A stretch of 34,583 bases of DNA from Lachnospiraceae bacterium (GTDB lineage: Bacteria; Bacillota; Clostridia; Lachnospirales; Lachnospiraceae), in NCBI GenBank assembly GCA_016283275.1, contig JAEEMP010000067.1, positions 1 through 34,583 of the forward strand, read 5' to 3'. Shown here piece by piece: positions 8,247 to 15,819 of this stretch. The notes beneath the pieces were generated by a model. The model was not told the origin of the DNA. It saw nothing but the letters and a program-made list of their open reading frames with translations, and searched no databases. A program made the translations under genes and the position numbers. Position 1 is the first letter of the stretch. Each line of letters opens with the position of its first letter.

Positions 8247-9503
8247 ATGGCACTTAACAAAAAGCCGGTTACCGGTATGAAAGAGATTCTCCCGAGGGAG
8301 ATGGAGATAAGGGATTATGTACAGGGTATCATCAAGGAAACATACAGGTCGTACGGGTTTACGCCTATAGAGACGCCCTGCCTCGAAGATATAGGAAATC
8401 TTACAAACAAACAGGGCGGAGAGAACGAAAAACTTATTTTCAAGGTACTTAAACGAGGCGAAAAGTTAAACCTCGAAAATGCAAAGAGCGAAGCAGACCT
8501 TGTGGATATGGGCTTAAGATACGATCTTACGGTTCCGCTCGTAAGATTTTATTCGAACAATCAGGCTACGCTTTCGCAGCCTTTCAAGGCTTTGCAGATG
8601 GGTAACGTGTGGCGTGCGGACAGACCTCAAAGAGGCAGATACCGTCAGTTCATGCAGTGTGATATCGATATTCTCGGTGAACCTACGAACATGGCCGAGA
8701 TCGAGCTTATACTGGCTACGACCACCACACTCGGAAAGATCGGATTTAAGAACTTTGAGATAAGGATCAACGAACGCCGCCTTCTTAAGGCAATGGCCAA
8801 ATATGCGGGCTTTGAAGACGATAAGTTCGATACGGTATGCATAATACTCGATAAGCTCGACAAGATAGGCCTTGACGGTATCAAGGCGGAGCTTTCGGAG
8901 GAAGGCTTTAAAACGGAGAGCATTGAAAAGTACGTAGCTCTTTTTGACGATATAGACGGTGATGTAAACGGTATAAAGAAGCTTAAAGGGATCCTGGGTG
9001 ATTTTCTTGATGATGAGGTCTCAAACAGTCTGACCGAGATAATCGAAAGCGTTGAAAAGATCAAGACCGCACAGTTTAAGATGGTATTCGATCCTTCTTT
9101 GGTAAGAGGAATGGGTTATTACACGGGTACGATATTCGAGATCGCGATCCCCGAATTCGGAGGTTCGTGCGGAGGCGGCGGAAGATACGACAAGATGGTC
9201 GGCAACTTCACGGGTCAGAATGTTCCCGCCTGCGGATTCTCGATAGGGTTTGAAAGGATCGTTCTTTTGCTCATGGAAAGCGATTTTAAGATCCCCGGAT
9301 CCAAGGAAAAGAAAGCATATCTTGTCGAGAAGGATATGCCTGCCGATAAACTTGTAAAAGTACTTAAAAAAGCGAACGAAGAACGTGGGAACGGGAAGCA
9401 GGTTGTTGTTCTTAAGATGAATAAGAACAAGAAGTTCCAGAAGGAACAATTAAACAACGAGGGGTATGCCGACATAGAAGAATTCTTTACAGACAGGATG
9501 TAA
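8247..9503 (+). CDS. hisS: Histidyl-tRNA synthetase
   Basis: 418 residues. The start ATG 8247 has AGGAGA at 8235-8240; an in-frame ATG at 8205 overlaps hemZ and is rejected. It charges tRNA-His in the cytoplasm. Class II motif 2 is GNVWRADRPQRGRYRQF (~117-133), followed by QCDIDILG. The histidine-specific segment LVRGMGYYTGTIFE is near 285-298, and the motif 3 region FSIGFERIVLLL near 332. RYDLTVPLVRFYSNN and QCDIDILG resemble eukaryotic/alphaproteobacterial HisRS rather than the Bacillus type. The C-terminal anticodon-binding domain is short: after NKKFQKEQLNNEG only ~14 residues remain, where most HisRS carry about 40 more. No frameshift is needed, because the next gene starts three bases later. 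It ends the conserved apt-rel-hemZ-hisS run; aspS, often adjacent, is 19 kb downstream here. Confidence 0.95.
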   Translation: MALNKKPVTGMKEILPREMEIRDYVQGIIKETYRSYGFTPIETPCLEDIGNLTNKQGGENEKLIFKVLKRGEKLNLENAKSEADLVDMGLRYDLTVPLVRFYSNNQATLSQPFKALQMGNVWRADRPQRGRYRQFMQCDIDILGEPTNMAEIELILATTTTLGKIGFKNFEIRINERRLLKAMAKYAGFEDDKFDTVCIILDKLDKIGLDGIKAELSEEGFKTESIEKYVALFDDIDGDVNGIKKLKGILGDFLDDEVSNSLTEIIESVEKIKTAQFKMVFDPSLVRGMGYYTGTIFEIAIPEFGGSCGGGGRYDKMVGNFTGQNVPACGFSIGFERIVLLLMESDFKIPGSKEKKAYLVEKDMPADKLVKVLKKANEERGNGKQVVVLKMNKNKKFQKEQLNNEGYADIEEFFTDRM

Positions 9504-9506
9504 AAA

Positions 9507-10157
9507 ATGGAAAAATCCGAAGTCATTGTATACCTGGCCAACATTAGAAACGCCGATGCGAACATGTTATATGAAAAGTTCAAGGACAAGATCGAGCCTA
9601 AACGTGTCGAGCGTATCGAAAACTGCAAAAACGATAACGAAAAGAAACTTTTGACCGTGACCGGTGTGCTTTTACAGGGCATACTTGCCCAGCAGGGAGT
9701 AGCCGCATCAATGATAGGCTACGGCCTTCACGGAAAGCCTTATATCAAAAACCGGGGGGATGTTTTCTATAACATTTCCCACTCGGGCGACTATGTCATG
9801 ATAGCCGTAGCGGGTCAGCCCGTAGGCGTCGATATCCAGAAGCCCGTTCCGTACAAGGAGACTCTCGTCAATAAGATCTGCTCGTTTGAAGAACGCGATA
9901 AGCTTGGTCAGGAGATCGTAAAGCATTTAAATCTTGTGTGGGCGGTAAAAGAAAGCTACACAAAACTTACGGGTGAAGGTATCACAAGAGAACTTGCGGA
10001 GATATCTTTTGAGAAAAACGATACAAGCCTTGTCATAAAGGATAACGGCCACGATGCCGGGGTCGGAGAAGTTGCGTATTCGGACGACTTATACGAAGCG
10101 GTTGTTGCGGCAAGAGAGCCTTTTACGATATCGGCTCTAAACAAAATGATGATATAG
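9507..10157 (+). CDS. 4'-phosphopantetheinyl transferase superfamily protein (Sfp-like)
   Basis: 216 residues. It is predicted to transfer the phosphopantetheine arm of CoA to a Ser on carrier proteins. The core signatures are GVDIQKP (~residues 111-117) and WAVKESYTKLTGEGI (~151-165), with the family W-x-x-KE-x-x-x-K pattern; NISHSGDY upstream matches the CoA-binding segment. The second acidic position of the usual GVD(I/V)E motif is Gln here, while the Glu of KES is present. The start is three bases after the hisS stop and has only a weak Shine-Dalgarno within hisS, suggesting translational coupling. No polyketide or non-ribosomal peptide synthetase is nearby; the partner carrier could be the fatty-acid ACP or a remote protein. 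Confidence 0.88.
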   Translation: MEKSEVIVYLANIRNADANMLYEKFKDKIEPKRVERIENCKNDNEKKLLTVTGVLLQGILAQQGVAASMIGYGLHGKPYIKNRGDVFYNISHSGDYVMIAVAGQPVGVDIQKPVPYKETLVNKICSFEERDKLGQEIVKHLNLVWAVKESYTKLTGEGITRELAEISFEKNDTSLVIKDNGHDAGVGEVAYSDDLYEAVVAAREPFTISALNKMMI

Positions 10158-10174
10158 TTTTAAAGGAGAATGAC

Positions 10175-11455
10175 TTGGATACCACAGGTGTCATAGAACT
10201 TATTATACTGGCGGTCCTGATACTTCTGTCTGCGTTCTTTTCCTCGGCGGAGACCGCTTTAAGTTCGATAGGAAGGGCCAAGATAAGGGCCCTTGAGGAA
10301 GAAGGGAAAAAGCATGCGAAGACACTTTCAAAGGTGCTTGAAAATTATGACCGCATGTTAAGTACCATATTGGTAGGAAACAACATAGTCAACTTAAGCG
10401 CTTCCGCACTTGCGACCGCATTGACCATAAGGATATGGGGGAATGTGTATATATCGGCGGCAACCGGTATACTTACGCTTCTTGTGCTCGTATTCGGCGA
10501 GATAGTGCCGAAGACAGCCGCAAGACACAACGCGGAGAAGACAGCACTTTCTTTTTCGGTGCCGATAAGGTTTTTGATGACCGTTCTTTATCCCATAGTG
10601 TTTATCATCGATCATATAGCCGGCTTTGTACTTAAGCTTTTCGGACAGACCAAGGATTCAAGCGGTACCATAACCGAGTCAGAGCTTCGTTCGTATGTGG
10701 ACGTAAGCCACGAGGACGGTATCATTGAGTCGGATGAAAGAAAGATAATAAACAATGTCTTTGATTTTTCCGATTCGGTCGCAAAGGATATAATGATACC
10801 CCGTATAGACATGAGTTCTATACCCGAGGATGCCACATACAAAGAAGTCATGATGGTGTTTCGAGAGACCATGTTTACAAGGATCCCCGTTTACAGAGAA
10901 GAAAAGGCCAATATCATAGGCTTTATAAACATAAAGGATCTTATACGTCTTAAGGATTCTTCGTCATTTTCGGTCTCAAAGTTCTTAAGGGAAGGTTATT
11001 TTACCTACGAATACAAAAAGACCAACGATCTTATGCTTGAGATGAGAGCCGCATCCAAGAATCTTGCCTTTGTAAACGACGAATACGGGGCAACTGTCGG
11101 TATGATAACTCTTGAAGACCTTCTTGAGGAAATAGTGGGCGAGATAAGGGATGAATACGATCAGGACGAGGAAAAGCAGATACAGGAAATTCAGGGCGGA
11201 TATCTTATAGAAGCAAAGATGAAGCTTGAAGATATAAACGATGCGATAGGAACGCGTTTTTCGTCGGAAGATTACGACAGTATCGGAGGTTTAGTGCTTG
11301 ATTCGATAGACAGGATCCCCGAGGACAACGAGACCGTAACGCTTGACGACGGTACAAAGCTTACGGTAAAAGGGATAAAGAACAACCGTATAGTATCCGT
11401 ATTTGTGGAACTTCCCGAAAGTGAAGAGGAAGCCGAAGAAGAAACGGGTGAATAG
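10175..11455 (+). CDS. CNNM/HlyC-family membrane protein with CBS pair
   Basis: 426 residues starting at TTG 10175, six bases after AAAGGAG (10162-10168); the nearby ATG at 10170 is out of frame. Domains in order: an N-terminal DUF21/CNNM transmembrane domain with about three to four helices (~1-150, including LLSAFFSSAETALSSIGRA and FGEIVPKTAA); a cytoplasmic pair of CBS modules (~195-325, including IMIPRIDMSSI and LAFVNDEYGATVGMITLEDL); and a C-terminal CorC/HlyC domain (~335-415). The tail is acidic. The family is linked to Mg2+ or other divalent-cation transport; the old name haemolysin C is not evidence of toxicity. It is the last gene of the apt-rel operon. Confidence 0.93.
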   Translation: MDTTGVIELIILAVLILLSAFFSSAETALSSIGRAKIRALEEEGKKHAKTLSKVLENYDRMLSTILVGNNIVNLSASALATALTIRIWGNVYISAATGILTLLVLVFGEIVPKTAARHNAEKTALSFSVPIRFLMTVLYPIVFIIDHIAGFVLKLFGQTKDSSGTITESELRSYVDVSHEDGIIESDERKIINNVFDFSDSVAKDIMIPRIDMSSIPEDATYKEVMMVFRETMFTRIPVYREEKANIIGFINIKDLIRLKDSSSFSVSKFLREGYFTYEYKKTNDLMLEMRAASKNLAFVNDEYGATVGMITLEDLLEEIVGEIRDEYDQDEEKQIQEIQGGYLIEAKMKLEDINDAIGTRFSSEDYDSIGGLVLDSIDRIPEDNETVTLDDGTKLTVKGIKNNRIVSVFVELPESEEEAEEETGE

Positions 11456-11481
11456 TTTTTCTTTCATTCTTTAACATGATG

Positions 11482-11490
11482 TGCTATACT
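11482..11490 (+). promoter_or_regulatory. Extended -10 promoter for secDF
   Basis: TGCTATACT gives an extended -10 (TG-N-TATACT, hexamer 11485-11490). A -35 at the right distance (TTTCAT, 11462-11467) is poor, which is tolerated by extended -10 promoters. The predicted start near 11497 falls inside the 5' arm of the hairpin at 11494-11520. Confidence 0.55.
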
Positions 11491-11493
11491 TGT

Positions 11494-11530
11494 GTGGCTG
11501 TGGATTTATTCCGTGGCCACCTTTTATTTG
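11494..11530 (+). terminator. Terminator-like hairpin upstream of secDF
   Basis: An 11-bp stem (11494-11504 with 11510-11520), made of GTGGC/GCCAC and GGA/TCC segments joined by three consecutive G-U wobble pairs, has a five-base loop and the tail CTTTTATTTG. It would end read-through from the CNNM gene. Transcripts from the overlapping secDF promoter would start inside the stem and could not form it fully. Confidence 0.6.
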
Positions 11531-11552
11531 TATCAAGGAGAATCATTATATT

Positions 11553-13814
11553 ATGAGCAAGGGAAAATCGATATTTACAATTGCCCTTATCGTTATCTGT
11601 ACCGTGGTATTCGGTATCATGGATGTTACAGGTTTCGGTAAAAACGGTGCAGGTTCGGCCAAAGAGATCAATCTGGGCCTCGATCTTGCGGGCGGTGTAT
11701 CAATCACATATCAGGCAGTCGGAGAAGAGACTCCGTCGGATCAGGATATGGAAGATACCATCAATAAGCTTACACAGCGTGTCGAGGGCTATTCGACCGA
11801 GGCACAGGTATATAAGGAAGGCAGCGACCGTATCACCATAGAGATACCCGGTGTATACGATGCTAACTCCATTTTGCAGGAACTCGGCCGTCCGGGTACA
11901 CTTTATTTTCTGCGTCAGTATGCAAGCGACGGAACACCCAACTATTCCGTTATAGGCTACGATGAAAACGGAAATCCCCTTTACGAATTAAATCATACGC
12001 TCGATGAGATACAGGCAGACGGCAAGGTTGTGCTTGTGGGTACGGATGTTAAGGATGCACAGGCAGGTGCCATCAATAACAATATGGGTAACTCCGAAAT
12101 AGTCGTACACCTTACCTTCACAGATGAAGGAAGTGCAAAGTTCCGTGAAGCAACAAGAGAAGCATATGCAAAAAGCGAGACTATCGCGATCTATTACGAC
12201 GGAAACTTTGTAAGCGTTCCGAGAGTCAATTCGGAGATCACCGAGGGTTCTGCACAGATCACCGGTATGAAGGATTTCGAGACGGCTGAAAAGATCGCAT
12301 CCACGATCCGTATCGGCGGACTCAGCGTAGAACTTGAAGAGTTACGTTCCAACGTTGTAGGTGCACAGCTTGGTCAGGAAGCGATAAAGACGAGTCTTAT
12401 CGCAGGTCTTGTCGGTTTTATCGTAGTAGTCATCTTTATGCTCGTGATCTACTACGTACTCGGTCTTACAAGTGCCATCGCCCTTGCGCTTTACGGCGTA
12501 CTTGAGATCATGCTCATTAACGGTTTCGGCATCACTCTTACCTTACCAGGTATCGCAGGTATCATCCTTTCGATCGGTATGGCGGTCGATGCGAACGTTA
12601 TCATATTTGCCCGTTTAAGAGAAGAATTAAGGACGGGGAAGACGGTTGAATCGTCCATTAAGGTTGCGTACAGCAAAGCGCTTTCCGCAATCTTAGACGG
12701 TAACATCACAACGCTTATTGCGGCAGCAGTACTCTGGATCATGGGTTCGGGTTCCATCAAAGGATTTGCTCAGACTCTTGCACTCGGTATCTGTTTATCG
12801 ATGTTTACCGCAGTCGTTATCACAAAATTACTTTTAAGATCAATGGTGGGCATGGGTATCACCAATCCCAAGTTCTACGGTGTTGCCAAGGAGCCTAAGA
12901 AGATCGATTTCCTCGGAAAGAGAAGGATATATTTCGCCGTTTCGAGTGCGATCATCATCCTGGGTCTTGTAATGATGTTCTTTGTAAACTCAAATATCGG
13001 TGACAGAGGACATTCGCTCAACTTCTCACTTGAGTTTTTGGGCGGTACACAGACAAACGTTCCTTTTGACAAGGATTATTCTCTTGAAGAATTAAATGAC
13101 CTCATGGTATCGGATATAGAAGCGATCGTGGGAGATTCCAACGTATCCACCACAAAGATCCAGGGCAGCAACGAAGTAATCTTTAAGACAAAGACCTTAA
13201 ATGCACAGCAGCGTGAAGCCATGAGCGAATACTTTGAGGCCAACTACGGTGTCAACAAAGAACTTATCAAAGCCGAGTCCATAAGCTCGACCATCAGTAA
13301 GGAAGCTCAGCGAGAGACCATAATCGCGGTTGTCGTTGCCTGCGTATGTATGCTTATCTATATCTGGTTCAGATTTAAGGATATCCGCTTCGGCGCAAGT
13401 TCGGTTCTGGCACTTACGCACGACGTTCTCGTAACGCTTGCGTTCTATGCGTTTGCTTATGTAAGCGTCGGTTCCACTTTTGTAGCATGTATGCTTACGA
13501 TCGTCGGTTACTCCATTAACGCGACCATCGTTATATTTGACAGGATCCGTGAAAATCTTAAGGAAGCCGGTCCAAAGACCGAATTAAAGGACATTGTAAA
13601 TGATAGTATATCCGCAACCCTTTCAAGAAGTATTTTCACGTCGCTGACAACCTTCATCATGGTTGTGGCGTTGTACATCTTCGGCGTCAGCTCGGTCAAG
13701 GAATTCGCACTTCCGCTTATGGTCGGTATCATCTGCGGTACGTATTCATCGATCTTCCTTGCCGGCGCAATGTGGTTTGTATTCCGACAGAAATTCGTCA
13801 AGAAAGAAGATTAA
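11553..13814 (+). CDS. secDF: Fused SecD-SecF protein translocase subunit
   Basis: 753 residues from ATG 11553 (AAGGAG at 11535-11540). An in-frame ATG further upstream at 11481 lies in the promoter/hairpin region and is rejected. The SecD half has a first membrane helix (~8-27), a large extracytoplasmic domain with NLGLDLAGGVSITYQ (~30-270), then several helices including SIGMAVDANVIIFARLREE (~340). The SecF half starts near 455 with its own first helix, an extracytoplasmic loop with LNFSLEFLGG, and helices including GYSINATIVIFDRIRENL (~652). SecDF assists SecYEG by using the proton gradient to pull exported proteins to the outer face. The single-chain form is common in Firmicutes. The gene is monocistronic, with its own promoter and terminator. 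Confidence 0.96.
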   Translation: MSKGKSIFTIALIVICTVVFGIMDVTGFGKNGAGSAKEINLGLDLAGGVSITYQAVGEETPSDQDMEDTINKLTQRVEGYSTEAQVYKEGSDRITIEIPGVYDANSILQELGRPGTLYFLRQYASDGTPNYSVIGYDENGNPLYELNHTLDEIQADGKVVLVGTDVKDAQAGAINNNMGNSEIVVHLTFTDEGSAKFREATREAYAKSETIAIYYDGNFVSVPRVNSEITEGSAQITGMKDFETAEKIASTIRIGGLSVELEELRSNVVGAQLGQEAIKTSLIAGLVGFIVVVIFMLVIYYVLGLTSAIALALYGVLEIMLINGFGITLTLPGIAGIILSIGMAVDANVIIFARLREELRTGKTVESSIKVAYSKALSAILDGNITTLIAAAVLWIMGSGSIKGFAQTLALGICLSMFTAVVITKLLLRSMVGMGITNPKFYGVAKEPKKIDFLGKRRIYFAVSSAIIILGLVMMFFVNSNIGDRGHSLNFSLEFLGGTQTNVPFDKDYSLEELNDLMVSDIEAIVGDSNVSTTKIQGSNEVIFKTKTLNAQQREAMSEYFEANYGVNKELIKAESISSTISKEAQRETIIAVVVACVCMLIYIWFRFKDIRFGASSVLALTHDVLVTLAFYAFAYVSVGSTFVACMLTIVGYSINATIVIFDRIRENLKEAGPKTELKDIVNDSISATLSRSIFTSLTTFIMVVALYIFGVSSVKEFALPLMVGIICGTYSSIFLAGAMWFVFRQKFVKKED

Positions 13815-13817
13815 ACC

Positions 13818-13850
13818 AAAGGGCAGGTTCAATACCTGCCCTTTATTAAT
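13818..13850 (+). terminator. Rho-independent terminator after secDF
   Basis: A perfect 11-bp stem (AAAGGGCAGGT at 13818-13828 with its complement at 13834-13844) and five-base loop precede ATTAAT. It lies three bases after the secDF stop. The U-tract is modest (CTTTATTAAT). A further short 5-bp hairpin (GCCCG 13857-13861 / CGGGC 13869-13873) follows, with no T-run. Confidence 0.85.
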
Positions 13851-13895
13851 ACAGAGGCCCGTGTCTTTCGGGCAGCGTTGAATAAAGGATCGGTC

Positions 13896-15668
13896 ATGAA
13901 CGAACAGTGGGTTGAGATAAGGAAGAGCGGAGATTTTGTAAAGCTCGGAAAAGAACTGAATGTGTCGCCGGTGGTGGCGAGGATCATAAGGAACAGGGGT
14001 ATTGCGGATATTGACGGGATGAGGAGGTTTATAGGCGGTGAAGACGAGGCGCTTCATGACTGCGGGCTTCTTTACGGTATGAATATCCTTGTTAAGGTCG
14101 TGTCCGATAAGATAAAAGAGGGTAAGAAGATCAGGATAATCGGCGACTATGATGTGGACGGGATATGCGCAACGTATATCCTTTATAAGGGTCTTAAATT
14201 CCTGGGAGCAGACTGTGATTATACGATCCCTCACAGGGTGGAAGACGGATACGGGATCAACGTAAAGCTTATAGATGAGGCTAAAGCTGACGGAATCGAT
14301 ACCATTATCACATGCGATAACGGTATAGCGGCAAGAGAGCAAACGGAGCATGCCAACGGACTTGGGCTTACTATGGTGATAACCGATCACCATGAGGTAC
14401 CGTTTGAAACGGTCGACAAAGAGAAAAGGTTCCTGCTTCCCAATGCAGACGCCATAGTGGACCCGAAACTTCCGAGTGATGATTATCCTTTTAAGGGTAT
14501 ATGCGGAGCGTTTGTGGCTTTTAAGGTCATTGAAGCACTGGCAGGAGGTTTGGGCGTTCAAAATGCCGACTTTAAGGAGCTTATGACCGAGTTTACAGAG
14601 TTTGCCGCGCTTGCGACGGTCTGCGACGTTATGGAGCTTGCGGATGAAAACAGGACTCTTGTAAAAAGGGGTCTTAAGCTTATGCGTAACAGTTCGAATA
14701 TAGGGCTTAAAGCGCTCATAGATATCAATGAGATTAACGATCGTGTATTAACGCCGTATCATTTGGGCTTTATAATCGGTCCGTGTCTTAATGCTACGGG
14801 AAGACTTGATACTTCGCTTAAGGCTGTTGAGTTATTCTGTGAAACGGATACAGGTAAGGCGGCCGAAATGGCGGGTTATCTTAAGACGCTCAATGAAAGC
14901 CGCAAGCAGATGACGGCAGAGTTTTCAAAAAAGGCCATCGATATGGTACTCAGTGAGGAAAAGCCCGATAAGGTGATCGTTTTGTATCTTCCTGATTGTC
15001 ATGAAAGTCTTGCGGGCATAATAGCGGGGCGTGTAAGGGAGCATTTTGTGCGGCCGACATTTGTGCTTACAAAGACGGAACACGGGCTTAAGGGAAGCGG
15101 CAGAAGCATAGATGCATACGATATGTTTGAAGGTCTTATGGGAGTTTCCGATGAACTTACAAAATTCGGAGGTCATAAGCTGGCGGCCGGAATCTCGCTT
15201 AATGAAGACAGGCTTGAAAGTTTTCGTAAGAAGATCAACGACAACGCAAAGCTTACGGATGATGATTTTAAGGATACATTAAGGATAGATATGGAGCTTC
15301 CTTTTGCTTACGCAAATCTTTCTCTTGCACACGAGCTTGAACTTCTCGAGCCTTTCGGAACAGGCAACGAGCCTCCCGTATTTGCAAGGCTCAATGTCAC
15401 GTTTTTGAACGGGCGCATCATGGGAAAGAATGCAAATGTTGCCAAATACAAAGTGTCCGACGGTGACGGAAGGGTGTATGAACTTATCTGTTTCGGAGAC
15501 TTTAAAGAGCTTGAGGAATACGTATCGGGCATATACGGAGAGGAAAAGGGAAAGCTTCTGCACTCGGGTCTTTCCGTTAATGTAAAACTTGATATCTGTT
15601 ATAAACTTTCGGTAAACACTTATATGGGAAATGAAAGTGCACAGCTTTTATTGAGGGCATACAGGTGA
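13896..15668 (+). CDS. recJ: Single-stranded-DNA-specific exonuclease RecJ
   Basis: 590 residues from ATG 13896, six bases after AAAGGA (13884-13889); an in-frame TTG at 13878 would overlap that site and is rejected. RecJ degrades single-stranded DNA 5' to 3' in recombination and mismatch/base-excision repair. DHH phosphoesterase signatures: IIGDYDVDGICATYI (~81-95), TCDNGIAA (~137) and VITDHHEVP (~161-169). The DHHA1 domain carries GSGRSIDAYD and FGGHKLAAGISL (~423). The C-terminal ~130 residues fit the RecJ OB-fold, including EPFGTGNEPPVFA. The metal-binding Asp and His residues are in place. It stands alone between two terminator-like hairpins, and I could not identify a convincing promoter in the 81-base gap before it. 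Confidence 0.95.
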   Translation: MNEQWVEIRKSGDFVKLGKELNVSPVVARIIRNRGIADIDGMRRFIGGEDEALHDCGLLYGMNILVKVVSDKIKEGKKIRIIGDYDVDGICATYILYKGLKFLGADCDYTIPHRVEDGYGINVKLIDEAKADGIDTIITCDNGIAAREQTEHANGLGLTMVITDHHEVPFETVDKEKRFLLPNADAIVDPKLPSDDYPFKGICGAFVAFKVIEALAGGLGVQNADFKELMTEFTEFAALATVCDVMELADENRTLVKRGLKLMRNSSNIGLKALIDINEINDRVLTPYHLGFIIGPCLNATGRLDTSLKAVELFCETDTGKAAEMAGYLKTLNESRKQMTAEFSKKAIDMVLSEEKPDKVIVLYLPDCHESLAGIIAGRVREHFVRPTFVLTKTEHGLKGSGRSIDAYDMFEGLMGVSDELTKFGGHKLAAGISLNEDRLESFRKKINDNAKLTDDDFKDTLRIDMELPFAYANLSLAHELELLEPFGTGNEPPVFARLNVTFLNGRIMGKNANVAKYKVSDGDGRVYELICFGDFKELEEYVSGIYGEEKGKLLHSGLSVNVKLDICYKLSVNTYMGNESAQLLLRAYR

Positions 15669-15679
15669 TCGATAAAACA

Positions 15680-15708
15680 CAAATCCCCCGGGTTTTCCGG
15701 GGGATTTG
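15680..15708 (+). terminator. Strong 12-bp hairpin after recJ
   Basis: CAAATCCCCCGG (15680-15691) pairs perfectly with 15697-15708 around a GTTTT loop. No U-tract follows on the + strand (CTACTATGAG), so termination may be inefficient or need a factor. On the other strand the stem is followed by TGTTTTATC, but no gene lies on that strand. Confidence 0.6.
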
Positions 15709-15722
15709 CTACTATGAGGGGG

Positions 15723-15747
15723 AGATAGTGAGTGTTACCAACTATCT
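15723..15747 (+). other. Second hairpin in the recJ-priA gap
   Basis: AGATAGT (15723-15729) and ACTATCT (15741-15747) form a perfect 7-bp inverted repeat with an 11-base spacer, followed by TTAATAATACTTTAT. It could be an auxiliary terminator or an operator; the stem is short enough that chance cannot be excluded. Confidence 0.35.
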
Positions 15748-15765
15748 TTAATAATACTTTATACA

Positions 15766-15785
15766 CAAATTGTGTTCAAATTGTG
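15766..15785 (+). repeat. Direct repeat CAAATTGTG x2 upstream of priA
   Basis: CAAATTGTG occurs at 15766-15774 and again at 15777-15785, a period of 11 bases (about one helical turn). The first copy is also part of a perfect 6+1+6 palindrome, ACACAA-A-TTGTGT (15763-15775). The site lies 23 bases upstream of the -10 of the priA promoter, where a regulator would act. Confidence 0.45.
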
Positions 15786-15804
15786 AAAAAATATTAAAGA
15801 GTTA

Positions 15805-15813
15805 TGGTATATT
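15805..15813 (+). promoter_or_regulatory. Extended -10 promoter for the priA operon
   Basis: TGGTATATT provides a TG-N extension and the hexamer TATATT at 15808-15813. No good -35 is found at 16-18 bases. The predicted start falls at about 15819-15820, which is the A of the priA ATG. Confidence 0.5.
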
Positions 15814-15819
15814 ATTTTT

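Noticed and set aside
9440-9510. Possible frameshift truncating HisRS
   Set aside because: The PPTase start follows the stop by three bases and no frame continues the anticodon domain, so the short form appears genuine.
10175-11455. Haemolysin
   Set aside because: The HlyC label is historical; DUF21, CBS and CorC/HlyC domains indicate a CNNM-type ion transport protein.
11481-11552. Upstream in-frame ATG of secDF adding 24 residues
   Set aside because: The added residues (Cys/Pro-rich) do not resemble SecD, lie over the promoter and hairpin, and lack a ribosome-binding site; ATG 11553 has AAGGAG.
13746-14561. Long minus-strand open frame (271 codons) opposite the secDF end and recJ start
   Set aside because: It crosses the secDF terminator, has no Shine-Dalgarno or recognisable domain, and the + strand here encodes clear SecF and RecJ motifs.
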